Positions 1 through 11,104 are shown, numbered from the stretch's first letter. The stretch: DNA of 64,000 nt from Phytophthora sp. 'mugwort' (GCA_033558025.1 JAUCEF010000012.1:1302001-1366000), one strand, 5' to 3'. Notes: generated from the letters alone by a model not told the origin. Made by a program: numbers and translations.

Positions 1-97
1 TAACGTGCAATTGCTCGTAAATCACATGTGTAGTGTTGGACAAAAGAAATACGTTCTGTTAATAGAGATACGCATGTTTTTTTTTCACGGTACTTAA

Positions 98-1197
98 CTA
101 CAGACTGCTAACGTCGGCACTCACTTGCAAGCCTTGCATACGAAGCACGAGAAGATCCTCGTAGGCGTTCACATTGACGTAGTTTACACGTCGCCTGCAG
201 TTCTCGATCGTCGTCGGTGTGATCTCTTGCCACACCTCCTTCATCCACTCCATTCCCTGCCGTAGATCGTCATCTGGGGGATGACCCAGCTCATCCGCCT
301 GGATCGCGTTTCGCAATACCTTTTTCTTGTATTGGGCCTTTGTCGATGCGATGATACCTGTGTCCGTCGGCTGCAGTCGTGTTGGGCGGTAGAAAGTGGA
401 CGGCCACGTTGCCGAGAGACTCGTCATCGACATGGCAAGTTGCATTATCCATCAATAGAAGAATTTTGCGGTTCTGAGCTCTCATCTCTTCGTTTGTTTG
501 ACAAAGCCACTTCTTGAATAACATGGCTGTCATTCAGGCCTTGGTGTTGTTGGCGTAGACAAATCCTTCTTATTGAGGTGTCTTGTCACCAAAACATCTT
601 GGCATTTCGCTGCTCCGATAAAAATGGCTCCAACTTCGTATTGTCATCAGCATTACTACAGAATAGCACCGTGCTGCTTCTTCTTCTTAGTCCCTGCACG
701 ACGGCGAGTGGCAAGTGCCCTGGTTGGCCCTGCTTTCCAGTTGAATGCAGTCTCGTCACAATTGAAGATATTGCGTAGCTCGTACTGCAGTACGAATTCG
801 CGAATGCTGTAGCGCTTATTTGAATCTATTGAGCCACCCGCACGACAATTTTAGTTCACGCTCTCGCCCCAGCGACTTAAGAATCGTCCTTGCCTTCTCT
901 ACAATGAGCCCGCCTGACAAACATGCACTATTCTTCTCGCGCGACCGATCCCAGCTCCATAACACATCGTCGACTTCAGGCACGCGAGGGAGTCTGCGCT
1001 GCTTACGATTTGTGGGAGCTCATCGGCGCGCGATAGCAAAGAGCCACGCATAATTCGTGTGATGTTCGGCTTCGACGGCACTTTGGGTAGTTTGAACTCT
1101 TTATATGTTCATTGCCTTCCCGCGTCAAAAGCAGGTCGTCGCCCTCCTTTCTTTGGACGGCGGCCTTCTGGCGGAGAGTCATGTGATGTCTTGCCAT
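98..1197 (-). pseudogene. pogo/Tigger-like (DDE_1) transposase pseudogene
   Basis: Read leftward, three frames give consecutive pieces of a CENP-B/pogo-type transposase. A basic start and helix-turn-helix-like stretch lies at about 1197-900. A DDE catalytic segment (KILLLMDNATCHV, then VHFLPPNTTA) lies at about 480-390. The usual LQPxDxGII motif, here LQPTDTGII, follows in another frame at about 385-350. In this family these segments cut and join DNA at a TA target. The pieces overlap in different frames, so at least two frameshifts break the gene, and it is shorter than the usual 450-550 residues. T-rich inverted sequences near 70-96 and 1259-1290 could be terminal repeats, but they match only roughly. 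Family assignment is fairly firm; element ends are not. Confidence 0.75.
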
Positions 1198-3561
1198 TGC
1201 GATCTGTATCTGCCATTGCGATCTGTGGTTACAGTGACGAGCCTTTATATTTTAATATCTGCATGTACTGTAAAAAAATATGTGTGAGCCCAGGGTCTTA
1301 CTTCGGGATTCGCCTATACTAGTAGTATGTACACACATTAGTCTAATTACTGACATCAAATTGAAGCAGCAGTCAATACTTTCCTTCCTGCTTCAATCCA
1401 TTATTACAAGCGTTACATGCGACCTGCTGCGGAAATCATCCACCTCAACGTTAAGCCAAACGTGCACCCTGACATCGGGCAGATCAGCGGCCGGCGCGGG
1501 TTATTTGGCCAGCCGCGCCGAATCTGGTTTTGCGCTACAACGTCACCGCTTGGGTTCGGAGTCTGCCTCGACAGGCTGCAGCAACCTGAAACATCAATGC
1601 GAGGCGTCAACTTTGTTTTTACATCTGCCAGTTTGGGGCCACCACCTCGCTAAGTAAGCTCCGTATGTCTTTTACGGATATTAGTTGCCAACTGTGAGCC
1701 TCGCACACCCATAATACAGCTTCAGTTTGTGGCGTTGGGGCAAGTGTGCCTTGCCGCATCAGAAACACGCGCCTGAAATGACGCAGTGTGCTGAGCACAA
1801 TGTGCCCCAAACTCAGCGCCGAAGAATTCTTGGGCCCGATCTTGAAATTCGTTCGAGCTGCCTGCCTCTGAGGGTTTCTCGGCTGATAGAAGCGAGCCCG
1901 AGTTCAGCTACTGCTCGGGCACTAACGGGATAGTGCTGCTACGCGTCGACTGGACCTGCCACACTACCGCTCTGGTTTCGAGCGAGCTGTGAGTTGGACG
2001 CGCGTCCTATACATTGCATCTCGCTCTCGAGGCTATCTGGATAGTCCTGCCTGAGAAAGCGTCCGCACTGAATTCATTTTCTCATGTGCCCTCGTTATCT
2101 AACGAATGCGTAATATCCCGGATATGCATTGCGTATTAGGTATCCACGATAGTGTTGATTACCGTAATCATTACGGTGTTCCTCACAGACGCCCCATGGC
2201 ATTTCGTCGTTGCAGTGGCGTCGCTGATACCCTCTGTCAGTGACCGCCTATGAATTGAATCTTCATCGGGGAGCTCTCGAGGCCCCACATCCTCTAAATG
2301 ATCTCTTCGCCCTTCTCCTCCCGATAGGATCTTATGTTTCAGCTCTTTCACCACGAGAGCGGTGTTGTCGTGAGGCATGCAATCATGCACCATGCCATTT
2401 GGCTGTGCCCACTACGATGACTGGAACCGCCGTTGCGATACTTACCGCTCGAGTGGCTCCACAAAAGAAGATGACGCTATGATAGCACCGGACACCTACC
2501 GCCGAGTTTTACATTTCGGACGTACATTTTATGCATCGACATATGTTCTAACAGACATAAACAGGATCGTGTACAGTATAGTATATATGATTTGGAGTGG
2601 TTGGTGGAGACAATTCTCCACCTTCCGCTCAGGACTCCTAAGTCCTCACTTCTTCTTTTGCTGGCCTCAATACACAAGCACCTTCGGCCCTATATCTTTA
2701 CTCCTGCTATATATTATTTACGCCTTAACTATAACCCCTTCCTATGTCCTATTCCTCTGCAAATCCTTTTACGGTTACAAGAGATATTGCATGCGGTGCA
2801 GTGATGATTTGCTGTCATGCGGTACATGTACTAGATTAGCTACATGTATAACGTCTACTGCGGGAAAGGCACATGGTATACACGAGGTGCTAGTGATCCC
2901 CCGAGTGCTTTCAACAATTCCTAATGCTAGTGTCTGACGTAACTGCGTCCCAAACTTGAGCTGGCAATGGGAGGTTTACTGAATGAAGCACACCAACGTG
3001 TATGCAGAACGCGGCTGTAATGCCAAATGTGAGCCTTTCATTTAGCACATGAATTTCAATGTCAATGCAAGCAAACAGTTCAGATTAACTCAGTACATTT
3101 TTCACTTGTAGCATTTGTTGCATCACAGGCAGGAGAACGACAGAATCGCACAGACGAAACAAGGAAAAGCACAGAAAAGAAGGGGTAATCGCACAGAAGC
3201 TTCTATTCAAAACATACTGGGGATTACACCTCCCAACCCCCCGCAATAGAAAACTAGCTCCGGTTCAGGGCAACGGGTCCGTTCGCTGGTGAGGGAAAAG
3301 GCGCATTTTTACCAGGAAAGGGTTATACTGAGTATAAGTTCGATTTGCCGGTTGCTTGTGTACATGGCGTTTTCGCAGGCGCCTCAGACGCACAATCTTT
3401 ACAATCTTTATGGAGACTGTGCTAGCTGCAGGCATGTGGTTCTGCTACTGCAACATGCAGTAAAAAAAACGCTCATGAACAAGGAGTACACGCAACAAAA
3501 ATCTCTTAAGTTGCTTTAGTGCTTTAAGATGCCAAAGCCGGCGAGCTCGTTGAGGTTACAG
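1198..3561. other. Repeat-like intergenic DNA without a supportable gene
   Basis: No reading frame here resembles a known protein. The longest, 2377-2937 on the plus strand, has a biased aromatic and Ser/Thr composition typical of a chance frame. Two small hairpins lie side by side at 2603-2622 (8-bp stem) and about 2632-2647 (6-bp stem). The same kind of clustered hairpins occurs in the Gypsy LTRs at 28103 and 34346, so this may be decayed LTR DNA. Confidence 0.4.
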
Positions 3562-3610
3562 AACTACTACTGAAGAATCTATAGCTGATATAGATTCTTC
3601 AGTAGTAGTT
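3562..3610. repeat. Perfect 22-bp inverted repeat with 5-nt loop
   Basis: Bases 3562-3583 are exactly complementary to 3589-3610, with loop GCTGA between them. The palindrome lies 233 bp downstream of the end of the broken RxLR effector. A transcript from either strand would fold into an uninterrupted 22-bp stem, about the size class of oomycete small RNAs. It could also be a foldback or MITE remnant. The structure is certain; the role is not. Confidence 0.9.
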
Positions 3611-3842
3611 AATGCTCTTTGCCTTCTTCACCGAAGTGACGGTATCGCGCGCACGTGATTAATTCAAATATAATATTACGTAACAAACACTGCTGACAAG
3701 AAATGCTGCATTTTATTCGCACAGGTGCGAATGACCGTTAGCCAAGAATACCATACGATCACGTCTAAATGAACGTAAGTCTCCACACATGGATTGTGAT
3801 AGCGTCGCCCTGCGATGCAGCAGTCCTACAACAATGGATTCA

Positions 3843-4386
3843 TCACCCAGTAGGGTTCAGCGAAAATTGCTTCCTCAGGACTTGCGCAGAGTAAAGTTTT
3901 AGGGATTCCCAAACCACACTGTTCTTAGTGATGCCAGCCGTCTTCAACCGTTTCGCAATGACTTCCGGTTGGAGCCCCTTCTCTTTCCAACTCGAAACAA
4001 AGAGCTTGATTTCCGGATTGGATTCGATTCGGCGCAGAATGGAAATGTCAAAATCGGTTAACGTCTTCTTGAACCCATCGACATTCACGACCAACTTCTT
4101 CAGCATACCTTGTCCGTTGAATATTGTCTTCTCAACTGTCGTCGGCGACGCTGAGATTCTTAAGCGATAATCATCAATTTTGCCCAGACTGTTAAAAAAA
4201 CGCCCTCTCTTCGTCTACAGGTTTGCTTCACAAAAATCTTGCACTCTTCGTGGGGGCTACACCCGCCGCCAGCCCGACGTCAAGTGGGGCCATTCCCGAT
4301 AGCTCGGTGGGAATTGCCGGCGAGATAGCATCGCAGCTAGCGAGATACACGGTTGCCGCAACGAGAAGAATGGGGCTCAGGCGCAT
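3843..4386 (-). pseudogene. RxLR-type secreted effector pseudogene
   Basis: The ATG at 4386 opens a secretory signal peptide (MRLSPILLVAATVYLASC) of the kind typical of Phytophthora effectors. About 50 residues in, the codons for R-F-L are followed by TGA exactly where the last Arg of an RxLR motif would be. In the same frame a DEER motif follows about five codons later. An eight-base T/A homopolymer then shifts the frame, and the rest reads on to a stop at 3843, with a helical C-terminal domain of the kind seen in WY effectors. In this family the RxLR-EER leader mediates secretion and entry into plant cells, and the C-terminal domain acts on host targets. Two breaks (one stop, one homopolymer shift) make it non-coding as it stands; a sequencing error at the homopolymer is possible. 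An ATG further upstream at 4527 in the same frame is less likely because it would bury the signal peptide. Confidence 0.8.
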
Positions 4387-4873
4387 GGTTATTTGTTGAG
4401 GTCTGCGAAGATGGACTTGGGTGTTTGCGAGGTAATTGAGATACGACCTGGAATTCCAACAATCATTTCGCGGGTGAAGGCTACAACGTGAATATATTAA
4501 TGAGCAGCATACGGTGTGGTGAATCACATCTGGTAGATCCTTGTGATCTGTTCAGACTCAACAAACAGATCATTGATATGTGTTTAACTGGGGAGTAGAG
4601 GTATCGAATGGCAGAGACCGATTCACACCACGTCACATCTTGGGTTAAACTTTCTTTTGTATGTGATGCCTCCCATCTCCTTTTATTCCTAGCCCTCCCC
4701 AAACCGGTATCATCGCGGTCTTTGGCTTTGCTTCGCAAAGGCAATCGCTGCGCAAAAAGATTCTAAGTTCGGCCCGCAATAGTGCTTAACTCGCTGAAAA
4801 GCTCGGCGCTGGCCTGCCTCTGCAAATACAGAGCGGCCCTTCTTCGCGGGTTCCCCCGGGGGGGGGGGGGTCT
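4387..4873. other. LTR-like debris with clustered hairpins and a G14 run
   Basis: No convincing protein is seen. Small hairpins occur around 4730-4745 (CTTTGC/GCAAAG) and around 4820-4835 (CTCTG/CAGAG). The segment near 4760-4795 resembles 42890-42925, sharing an AGATTCTAAGTT-GGCCCGC core, so both may be copies of one repeat. A C5G14 homopolymer at about 4854-4871 directly precedes the LINE fragment. Confidence 0.4.
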
Positions 4874-5101
4874 GTGGCTACGCGGGCTCCTGTGCTTTTC
4901 TACTGCATTCCCATTTTTAGTCCAGAGATTCGGGCGGCAGCGAGCCGAGTGATACTGTTCCTAGACTTGCCTAGAAAAGCCTATGACACAGTCGACCGAG
5001 ACTTCATCTACGAAACACTGAAACGGTTTAGATTCTGCAAAGAATTTATAAATTTGGTCAGACGCATGCACACAGGGACGACAGCACGTAGCCAATGGTG
5101 A
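4874..5101 (+). pseudogene. LINE reverse transcriptase fragment
   Basis: About 75 codons match the middle of a non-LTR reverse transcriptase. The segment LFLDLPRKAYDTVDRDFIYE corresponds to the first catalytic Asp region, usually D-F-x-K-A-Y-D-x-V, and is followed by LVRRMHTGTTA, typical of the next motif. Nothing of the endonuclease, the YxDD motif or the C-terminal zinc region is seen on this strand nearby. It is a truncated relic and probably not related to the minus-strand LINE piece at 6070-7290. Confidence 0.75.
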
Positions 5102-5419
5102 TTATCAGAAGCAATGAAGGTGGAATCAGTTAACAAAAATACATTACACTTTAAGGCTAGTAAGCAACCTACTTAGCTACTCTACTTGGCTATTTGGGAT
5201 CGATTTGGGTCATGTGGACCCAAAACTTTGGTACGAAGTATTCAATTGGTGTCCAAAAAAGGTCCTTTTTTGGTTCCGTGAAAGACCCATTTTAGTGTCC
5301 AGGAGGAAACTGGTGGACGTCCCAAGACGTCTCTGGGCCGAGTTGGACATTTGCAGGACCTTTCCGATGGGGTATATACAAAAACCAAGTATAACCCGAT
5401 GAACCTGGTGGTGGCGACC

Positions 5420-5790
5420 CACCTACTTCTAGTGAGCTCAGATTGCTCAGCTGGTTAAGCATCCAGTGTCGGACGGAAGCGGACAGAGTTCGATCCCCGG
5501 GCCGACCAGACCATTCGGACGATGGTTGGGGCTTGGCCGCGAAGGTTGGGATATCTGGTCTTGTGACTGGACTGGTGATCTTGGGGGCTACTGGGCGCCG
5601 TCTCATGGGTTGTAGGCCTGGAAGCACGGTTAGACCCGGTAGTTTTTGAGACTGTTTGACCGGGCACTTCAGTAGGAGAGATGCGGGTCGTGATTTAGAG
5701 GGGCAAAGTCTTCCAGTCGTCGTCTCATGGGCTTGTAGGCCTGGTAGTACGCGCGGCTCGGGAGTGTGGCGTCGCTCTAGACCTCGATCC
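5420..5790 (+). repeat. SINE-like unit with tRNA-type pol III boxes
   Basis: An A-box-like sequence (TTGCTCAGCTGG, 5443-5454) and a B-box-like sequence (GAGTTCGATCC, 5486-5496) stand at the spacing found in tRNA genes. No acceptor stem pairs around them, so this is not a tRNA gene. The body downstream holds an imperfect direct repeat of about 29 bp (5599-5627 and 5721-5750, both starting CGTCTCATGGG). A tRNA-derived head with a longer body is how SINEs are built. No A-rich tail or target duplication was recognised. Confidence 0.4.
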
Positions 5791-6069
5791 AAAGAGTAGG
5801 CCAGTGATGTCGTGCATGCCATAACACGCGTAAGCATCTGTAGCGTGTCGCATTATTCACCCGCCTGTCCGCCAACGTTTGGCCCCGCCTGCGTTCAAAA
5901 ATGCACACCGCCTTCGGGTACAGCAGACATAAGGCAACGCCCGCTAAGCGATCGGCAAATGGAGCCGGGAACTTGGCGTATGGGTGTGAAAGTGGTGAAG
6001 ATTGAAGCCAGTAAAGGCCGAGCACGCCGGCGGCGGATTGTAAGACATCAGGATGAAGTCTTGAGCTTG

Positions 6070-7290
6070 TGACCTTACCTTCGGGCCACAGGCGCTCTTC
6101 CCGGCTGCGGTTCAACATGGCCGCGGGGAGGGAGCCTCGCTGACGGGTTTCCACCCCGCGATCGCTTGGATCTGCAGTCGCGAAGGTCGCCAACGCTCCG
6201 GACGTCTCTTCCCTGTCGTGGTTCAACATGTCTGCGAGTAAGGAGTCGTCCCCACTGACGGCTTCCGCCTCGCAATAAGGTGTGTAGTTGCCTACTAACC
6301 TGCGAGGACTGTTATTGCTTGCGCCTGGGTTGCCTGCCATAAGGCAGCAACATGAAGGTCAATCAAGGCATGCACCCGAGCCTTGACGCCGATGAGACTT
6401 GGTTCATACTCGTGGAAGCGGATGTCATTGCGGTGCGTCCATTGGCAGCGAAGTATCACAACTCTCACTCTGTGGAAGACAGCAAAGAGGCTGTAACCAA
6501 AGTCCTTTTTGACTCGGGGCGTAGGCATGATGTCCGCGAAGTAGATGCTAATCAAACTTATGTATGTGGATGACATTCTAGCGTTAGCCATGCGCGATCC
6601 AGACCTTGCTGAACCCAAGACGGCTGTTGGACAAGTGCACAGCGTCACTACTACGCGGCCGTCAAATATGTCTTGGACCCCGAATAATGGTCGACCACAC
6701 ACAGTCGCCCACTCAATGGGAGACTCTAACCACTGCTGGAACACCTCAAGCCATTCCGCCCATACGGCTGCCACAAAGTCACAATACCAAAAGAGATGGG
6801 AGACGGTTGCAATGACTCCACACCCATGATGGCAGCGAGTCATAGCGCCTTGCACGTGCTGCAGCCTAAAGCCCACCCAAAGTGCGTTGTGCTGAAGTCT
6901 GTACAGCAAGTCCGCGTTCACTGGCAGTACGTGCTTGTTCATCTTTAGGTCCCTGCCCATACATTTGGGGGAGGCGCTTGTTCAAGGCCAAGTGCAGTCG
7001 TTGGCAGGCCGGGTACCTTGTACTGAACCAGGAGCTTGCGTATTAACGACACCGTGAGATCAGCGACTTCATAGCCACTGAAGCTCCAAGTATGGAGTGC
7101 GCAGCCGTAGTGTGGCTTGGGGCGGGGTCCAATGGGCATGTTGGCCAACGGTCGTAACAGCGAGTCAATCTTAGTTAAGAAAGACCCGCAGAAGCTCACG
7201 CTGTTAGCACGCCCAGGCTGGTCCTGCTGGAAATCGCAGACGTTAAGACATGCAAACATTTCTTTTAACGGGTTCCTCCGAATTAAGTTA
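6070..7290 (-). pseudogene. LINE ORF2 C-terminal region with zf-RVT domain
   Basis: Reading leftward, one frame (about 7200-6945) ends in LLVQYKVPGLPTTALGLEQA. A second frame (6960-6295) carries LPVNADLLYRLQHNALWVGF followed by Cys/His residues and HLFWYC, the zf-RVT zinc-binding domain found after the RNase H-like part of many LINE polyproteins. A third frame from 6340 continues with what looks like the polar tail. These segments normally help the element bind its RNA and target DNA. The frame changes and missing reverse transcriptase show a 5'-truncated, dead copy, a usual outcome of target-primed insertion. Confidence 0.7.
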
Positions 7291-7555
7291 CCTGTATAAT
7301 AGCATTTGAATACCTCTTGGCACGGATAATATAATAGGAGGTGCTCTATTATGACGGTATTATAGATCACACAAACCTCACCGTCCAAGCCGATACCGCT
7401 TCATCTGCATCCAGTTCTGCCACCTCACCGCTTAAGCCGTCCAAATATCGTTCCACTCAGCGCAAAGGCATCACCGTAGACGTCGTGTTTAGCAACGCTT
7501 TCGATATATTGTGTGGAATACGGTGTGGAGCACCTGATATGTCTTAACGCTACAG

Positions 7556-8050
7556 ATTTAAGCGTTGAGGGGAGCTCACATGTGGCGGGGTTCACACTCT
7601 CAGCCTGGCCTGAGGAAGCGTAGCTTCTAACCGAGACAGACGCCCTGCATCTCTGTCTTCTTATCGCACGAGGAAAGCCTTGCTTTCCTATAGTCCGTGG
7701 GACAGGGTTCCCACGACTTGCGAAGTTCTAGGTTAGATTTTAACTGAGTCTTTATTAACATGCTCATATGTTCCTACTTACTGTAAAATGCCTAATTAAT
7801 GCATCCCCTAAGTCACCGGTTTCTCAGTGGGTGGCTCTCAAGCCATGTCTCCTTCCTAAGTGCGATTCGTACCTAAAAGTGTCTTTCACCTAGGTACAAT
7901 TCGTACCTAACTGCGTATTTTGCCTAAGTGCGATCCGTACTCAGTGGTGCGTCTTCTCTCCTAGATACGATCCGTACCTAGTGAGTGGGCGCCCCATAGT
8001 TTGTTGTCACACCAACTGGTCATGGACCATCCATCAGGAACACGCCCCAT
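7556..8050. repeat. Probable LTR remnant with serial hairpins and a minisatellite
   Basis: From about 7600 to 7714 there are five consecutive short hairpins: CTCAG/CTGAG, GAAGC/GCTTC at 7615-7627, AGACAG/CTGTCT at 7634-7658, GGAAAGC/GCTTTCC at 7672-7688 and GTGGGA/TCCCAC at 7697-7714. At 7855-7980 about four imperfect copies of a 34-37 bp unit recur around the core CCTA-x-x-TRCGATYCGTACCTA. No coding capacity is seen. The hairpin series resembles the 3' part of the Gypsy LTRs in this window, so a solo LTR is the best guess. Confidence 0.45.
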
Positions 8051-8055
8051 TACGT

Positions 8056-9317
8056 CACATAAAAATATCTGTTTTGGCTCCCGGACAAAATATACGAACA
8101 GAAGTACTGACTATCATCCCATACAAATTCCTCTATTAAGTGAGAGAAAGTTTTGTGGTCAGCATTCCTCTGCATGGCCCGGCACCAATTCCTCCAGGGT
8201 CAGCGCTCATTCCTCCAAGTGATGGGGAGGGAAAAGCGCTCACAGACGAAGAAAAAGGAAGGATCCGAGGGCTCCACGAAGGTGGTGTTGGAATTCGCGC
8301 AATCGCAACGAACGCACCGCTCACCGGACGCCGTAATGCGAGCTATTCGACGCTCGAAGCAGACTCGGCACGTTTGTAGGTTGGGGAGACCGCAAGCTTT
8401 CACGAAGAATACGCTGCGACGTCTGGTACGCACCGCAGCCAAGGGGGATCTCTCCGCCACCCAGCTCAAGGACCGGCTGGCACTGACGTGCTCCGTACGC
8501 ACGGTTCGGCGGTTCATCTCGGCAGTAGACTGGCTAGTCTACTCCAAGATGGAAAATAAGTTGCAGCTATCAGCCGCCCACAAAGCTGCACGACTAGCGT
8601 GGGCGAAGGTGATGATTGTCCGTCCGGATGACTGGGCGCAGGTCATATTCTCCGACGAGAAAAAGTGGAATTTGGACGGCCCAGACGGCCTCCAGCCTAT
8701 GGGAAAGACCTACGCCAGCCGCCGCGCCAGACGAACGGTCGGCAAATGGGCGGTGGCTCTGTCATGGTATGGGCCGGCTTTAGTGCTGCTGGGAAGACTG
8801 AGCTAGCTGTGCTCGCGGGGAGGCAAGCTTCAGAACACTATGTATATACGTTGTCCGAATACTTGCTTCCCTTTGCCCATCTACAGTATGGCGTGGATTT
8901 CATCTTTCAGCATGACGACGCTGCGATCCATACATGGCGGAAGACCCAAGCTTTCTTTGAGGATCAGAGCGTGCAGGTAATGGATTGGCCGGCACGCTCT
9001 CCAGATTTAAATCCTATCGAGAACTTGTGAGCCATCATGTCCCGAGATGTTTACGCAACGGCGGACAGTACGGCGATGTAGCCTCTCTCACCGCGGCGTT
9101 ATATAAGGTCTAAGACAGCCGCCATCGAGGCCATGTCGAAGTTGATCGACTCCATGCCTCGCAGGTACATCAAGGTAATCGAGAAGAAAGGAAACAAGAC
9201 CCATTACTAATCGTGCCACTCCTATAGCCATCACTAATATAGGCATTTGTATGGGATGCTAGTCAGTGATTCTGTTCGTAAATTTTGTCCGGCAGCCAAA
9301 ACATTTTTTTGTATGTG
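8056..9317 (+). mobile_element. Tc1/mariner element with ~83-bp terminal inverted repeats
   Basis: The sequences 8056-8138 and 9235-9317 are inverted copies of each other with roughly 85 percent identity by eye, and share the stretches CCGGACAAAAT and CATCCCATACAAAT. They bracket a Tc1-type transposase read on the plus strand. Total length of about 1.26 kb is normal for this superfamily. A flanking TA duplication could not be fixed with certainty. The repeats have diverged, which fits an old, inactive copy. Confidence 0.85.
8140..9211 (+). pseudogene. Tc1/mariner transposase pseudogene
   Basis: The product would bind the terminal repeats through N-terminal helix-turn-helix domains and cut DNA with a DDE/DDD catalytic core. 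The N-terminal part starts in one frame (about 8230-8300, LTDEEKGRIRGLHEGG) and continues in a second frame with GRPQAFTKNTLRRLV. The first catalytic Asp is in FSDEKKWNLDGPDG near 8654. After another frame change the second is in FQHDDAAIHT near 8914 and the third region is SPDLNPIENL near 9001. A TGA at 9028 replaces the Trp that normally follows, and more stops occur before the recognisable C-terminus at about 9210. With two frameshifts and at least two stops it cannot make transposase. Confidence 0.85.
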
Positions 9318-9779
9318 AGCTTCCTCTTCGGGGCTTAAATCCGCAACGTTTTAATACATATCCGGTACTCCCTTACCGTATTTCACACAACATATTAAAA
9401 GCAGCGCCTTCAAGTCGCAATAATAGCTGAGTTAGAAGAAGAGGTATGGGTGTTCGTATACGTTTGGCCGGGAGTGTATAGCGAAAACCCGACTGGGGAT
9501 AACCTGTCCGAATTGGATCGTCAACATAAGGATCCAGTATAGCTGGATGCGCCGCCACCATTACCACCATCACTAACGGAAATTCTCGAATAATACCCTC
9601 TACCCGAATAGTACCCTCTCAGAGTAACTTCACCGTAACTCTAGAGTAACCTTACGTAACCTCGCCTGCAGTAGCCACCCCAGCCACCAACCATCTCACC
9701 AGTGGCTGCCTCGCTTGTCAAACCTGTTACACCCAACCATTCATGCAGTCGGATTGTCTTTCCAACCCCAGCGCTTCCT

Positions 9780-11104
9780 CATTCGGCGAAATGACTACAA
9801 GAATCCCGATCAGCATCTGGCGCAAGCAAGGTCCTTCGGTGGATCAAGGAAGACGGCGATGGCGTCCCAACGCGAGCCATCAAGCACTTCAGTGCGAGGG
9901 GATGGAAGCTAGACGGTGTCAGCGTCCGCCGCTGGTGGCGTGGGGGGAGGTGAAAAGCTGCTAGCTGCTGATCCGGCTAGCAGACGCCGTGCAGGAGGTG
10001 TGCATCGTCCTCTTTCTGGCGCAATGGAGGAGGCTCTCTACGATGAGGTGTAGCAAGGCGGCTCAAAAAGGAGAAGGTTACACGTGCGTGGATTGGCCAT
10101 ATGGCCAGGGCAATTTCGAGTGTCAGGAGATCACCAGCGCCAGCCCTCAAGGCTTCGTAGCCCCCCCCCCACACTGGATCAAGGGCTTTATGCGGCGTTA
10201 TGGGCTGTCCCTGCGGCGGCGCACCAATCTAACAACGCCCAGTGACGACAAACTAGTGGATCGTGCCGTTTCCTATATGACGTTTCTGCAAAGTGCGAAG
10301 CCCACCATGGTCCTGCACCGAACGATATGATGGATGAAACGGCCGTTGATTTCGAAGACGTGCGTAATCAAACCGTGGACATCATCGGCAGTCGCCACGT
10401 TGTGGTCCGCTCTACGGGGTTTTCGTCCATGCGGATTACTGCGGTACTCGCAGTGACAGTAGCGGGCAAAAATTTTCCACCACTATGGAAAGGCAAAACT
10501 TTGCCTTCGTTTGACAAGATTGGCGGCGTTTATGCGGCTCACAGCCACGCGCGTGGGTCGACAGCAATCTCTTGAAACGCTGGATCGATCTCGCGTTCCC
10601 GCTGGTCGACACAGGTGAAGGGAAGCACCTCGTTTGGGATTCCATGCGCGCGCACTTCTCCAAGGAAGTGAAGGCTAAGTGTGCTGCTCGGAACGTGAGC
10701 ATGTGTGTTATTCCTGGGGTCTGACGCCGTACCTGCAAGCAGGCGACATCGGCATCTACAAGACGTTTAAGGACCTGCTGTACATGGAGATCAATGCGTG
10801 GAAGGAGAGCGATAAGGTCGAGTACATGCGGTTGGGCAACCCTCGCATGCCGTCTGTAGGAGTTGTCTGGGGATGGGTCAAGAAGGCGTGGCGTGATACT
10901 GACTGTGAAACGGTGGCCAATTCAGTCTCTGCAGCATGCTTTGCTGACCACAGTGTTGACGGGCATGTTGCGCGGTGCGACGTGTACGGAGATCGGTTTC
11001 GTGGGCAGCGGGAGGCCTCGAAGGAAGCCGAGCAAGACGAGGGTGACTTTAACCTCGACGAGCTTCATGATGCCCTTGATGACATTGCTCTGATTGACGA
11101 GTAA
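9780..11104 (+). pseudogene. pogo/Tc5-like CENPB-DDE_1 transposase pseudogene
   Basis: An N-terminal DNA-binding portion is spread over more than one frame (about 9780-9960). It is followed by a CENPB-type helix-turn-helix, WIKGFMRRYGLSLRRRTNLT, at about 10171-10230, interrupted nearby by a C11 run. The first catalytic Asp is in MMDETAV at 10327. The central core continues to a stop at 10575. A last frame (10679-11104) carries GLTPYLQAGDIGIYKTFKDL with the third acidic position, and an acidic C-terminal tail. At least three frame breaks separate the parts, so it is inactive. The last 140 codons are well preserved, suggesting fairly recent decay. Confidence 0.75.

Noticed and set aside
2377..2937. 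A 186-codon plus-strand open frame that could be a membrane protein.
   Set aside because: It lacks a motif, crosses the small hairpins, is rich in Tyr/Ser/Phe from AT-rich DNA, and looks like chance in decayed repeat sequence.
5292..5837. A 181-codon minus-strand open frame.
   Set aside because: It runs through the tRNA-type boxes and direct repeat of the SINE-like unit in antisense; no protein motif.
7855..7980. A CRISPR-like array.
   Set aside because: Units are too degenerate and spacers too short and similar; the DNA is eukaryotic and a minisatellite explains it.
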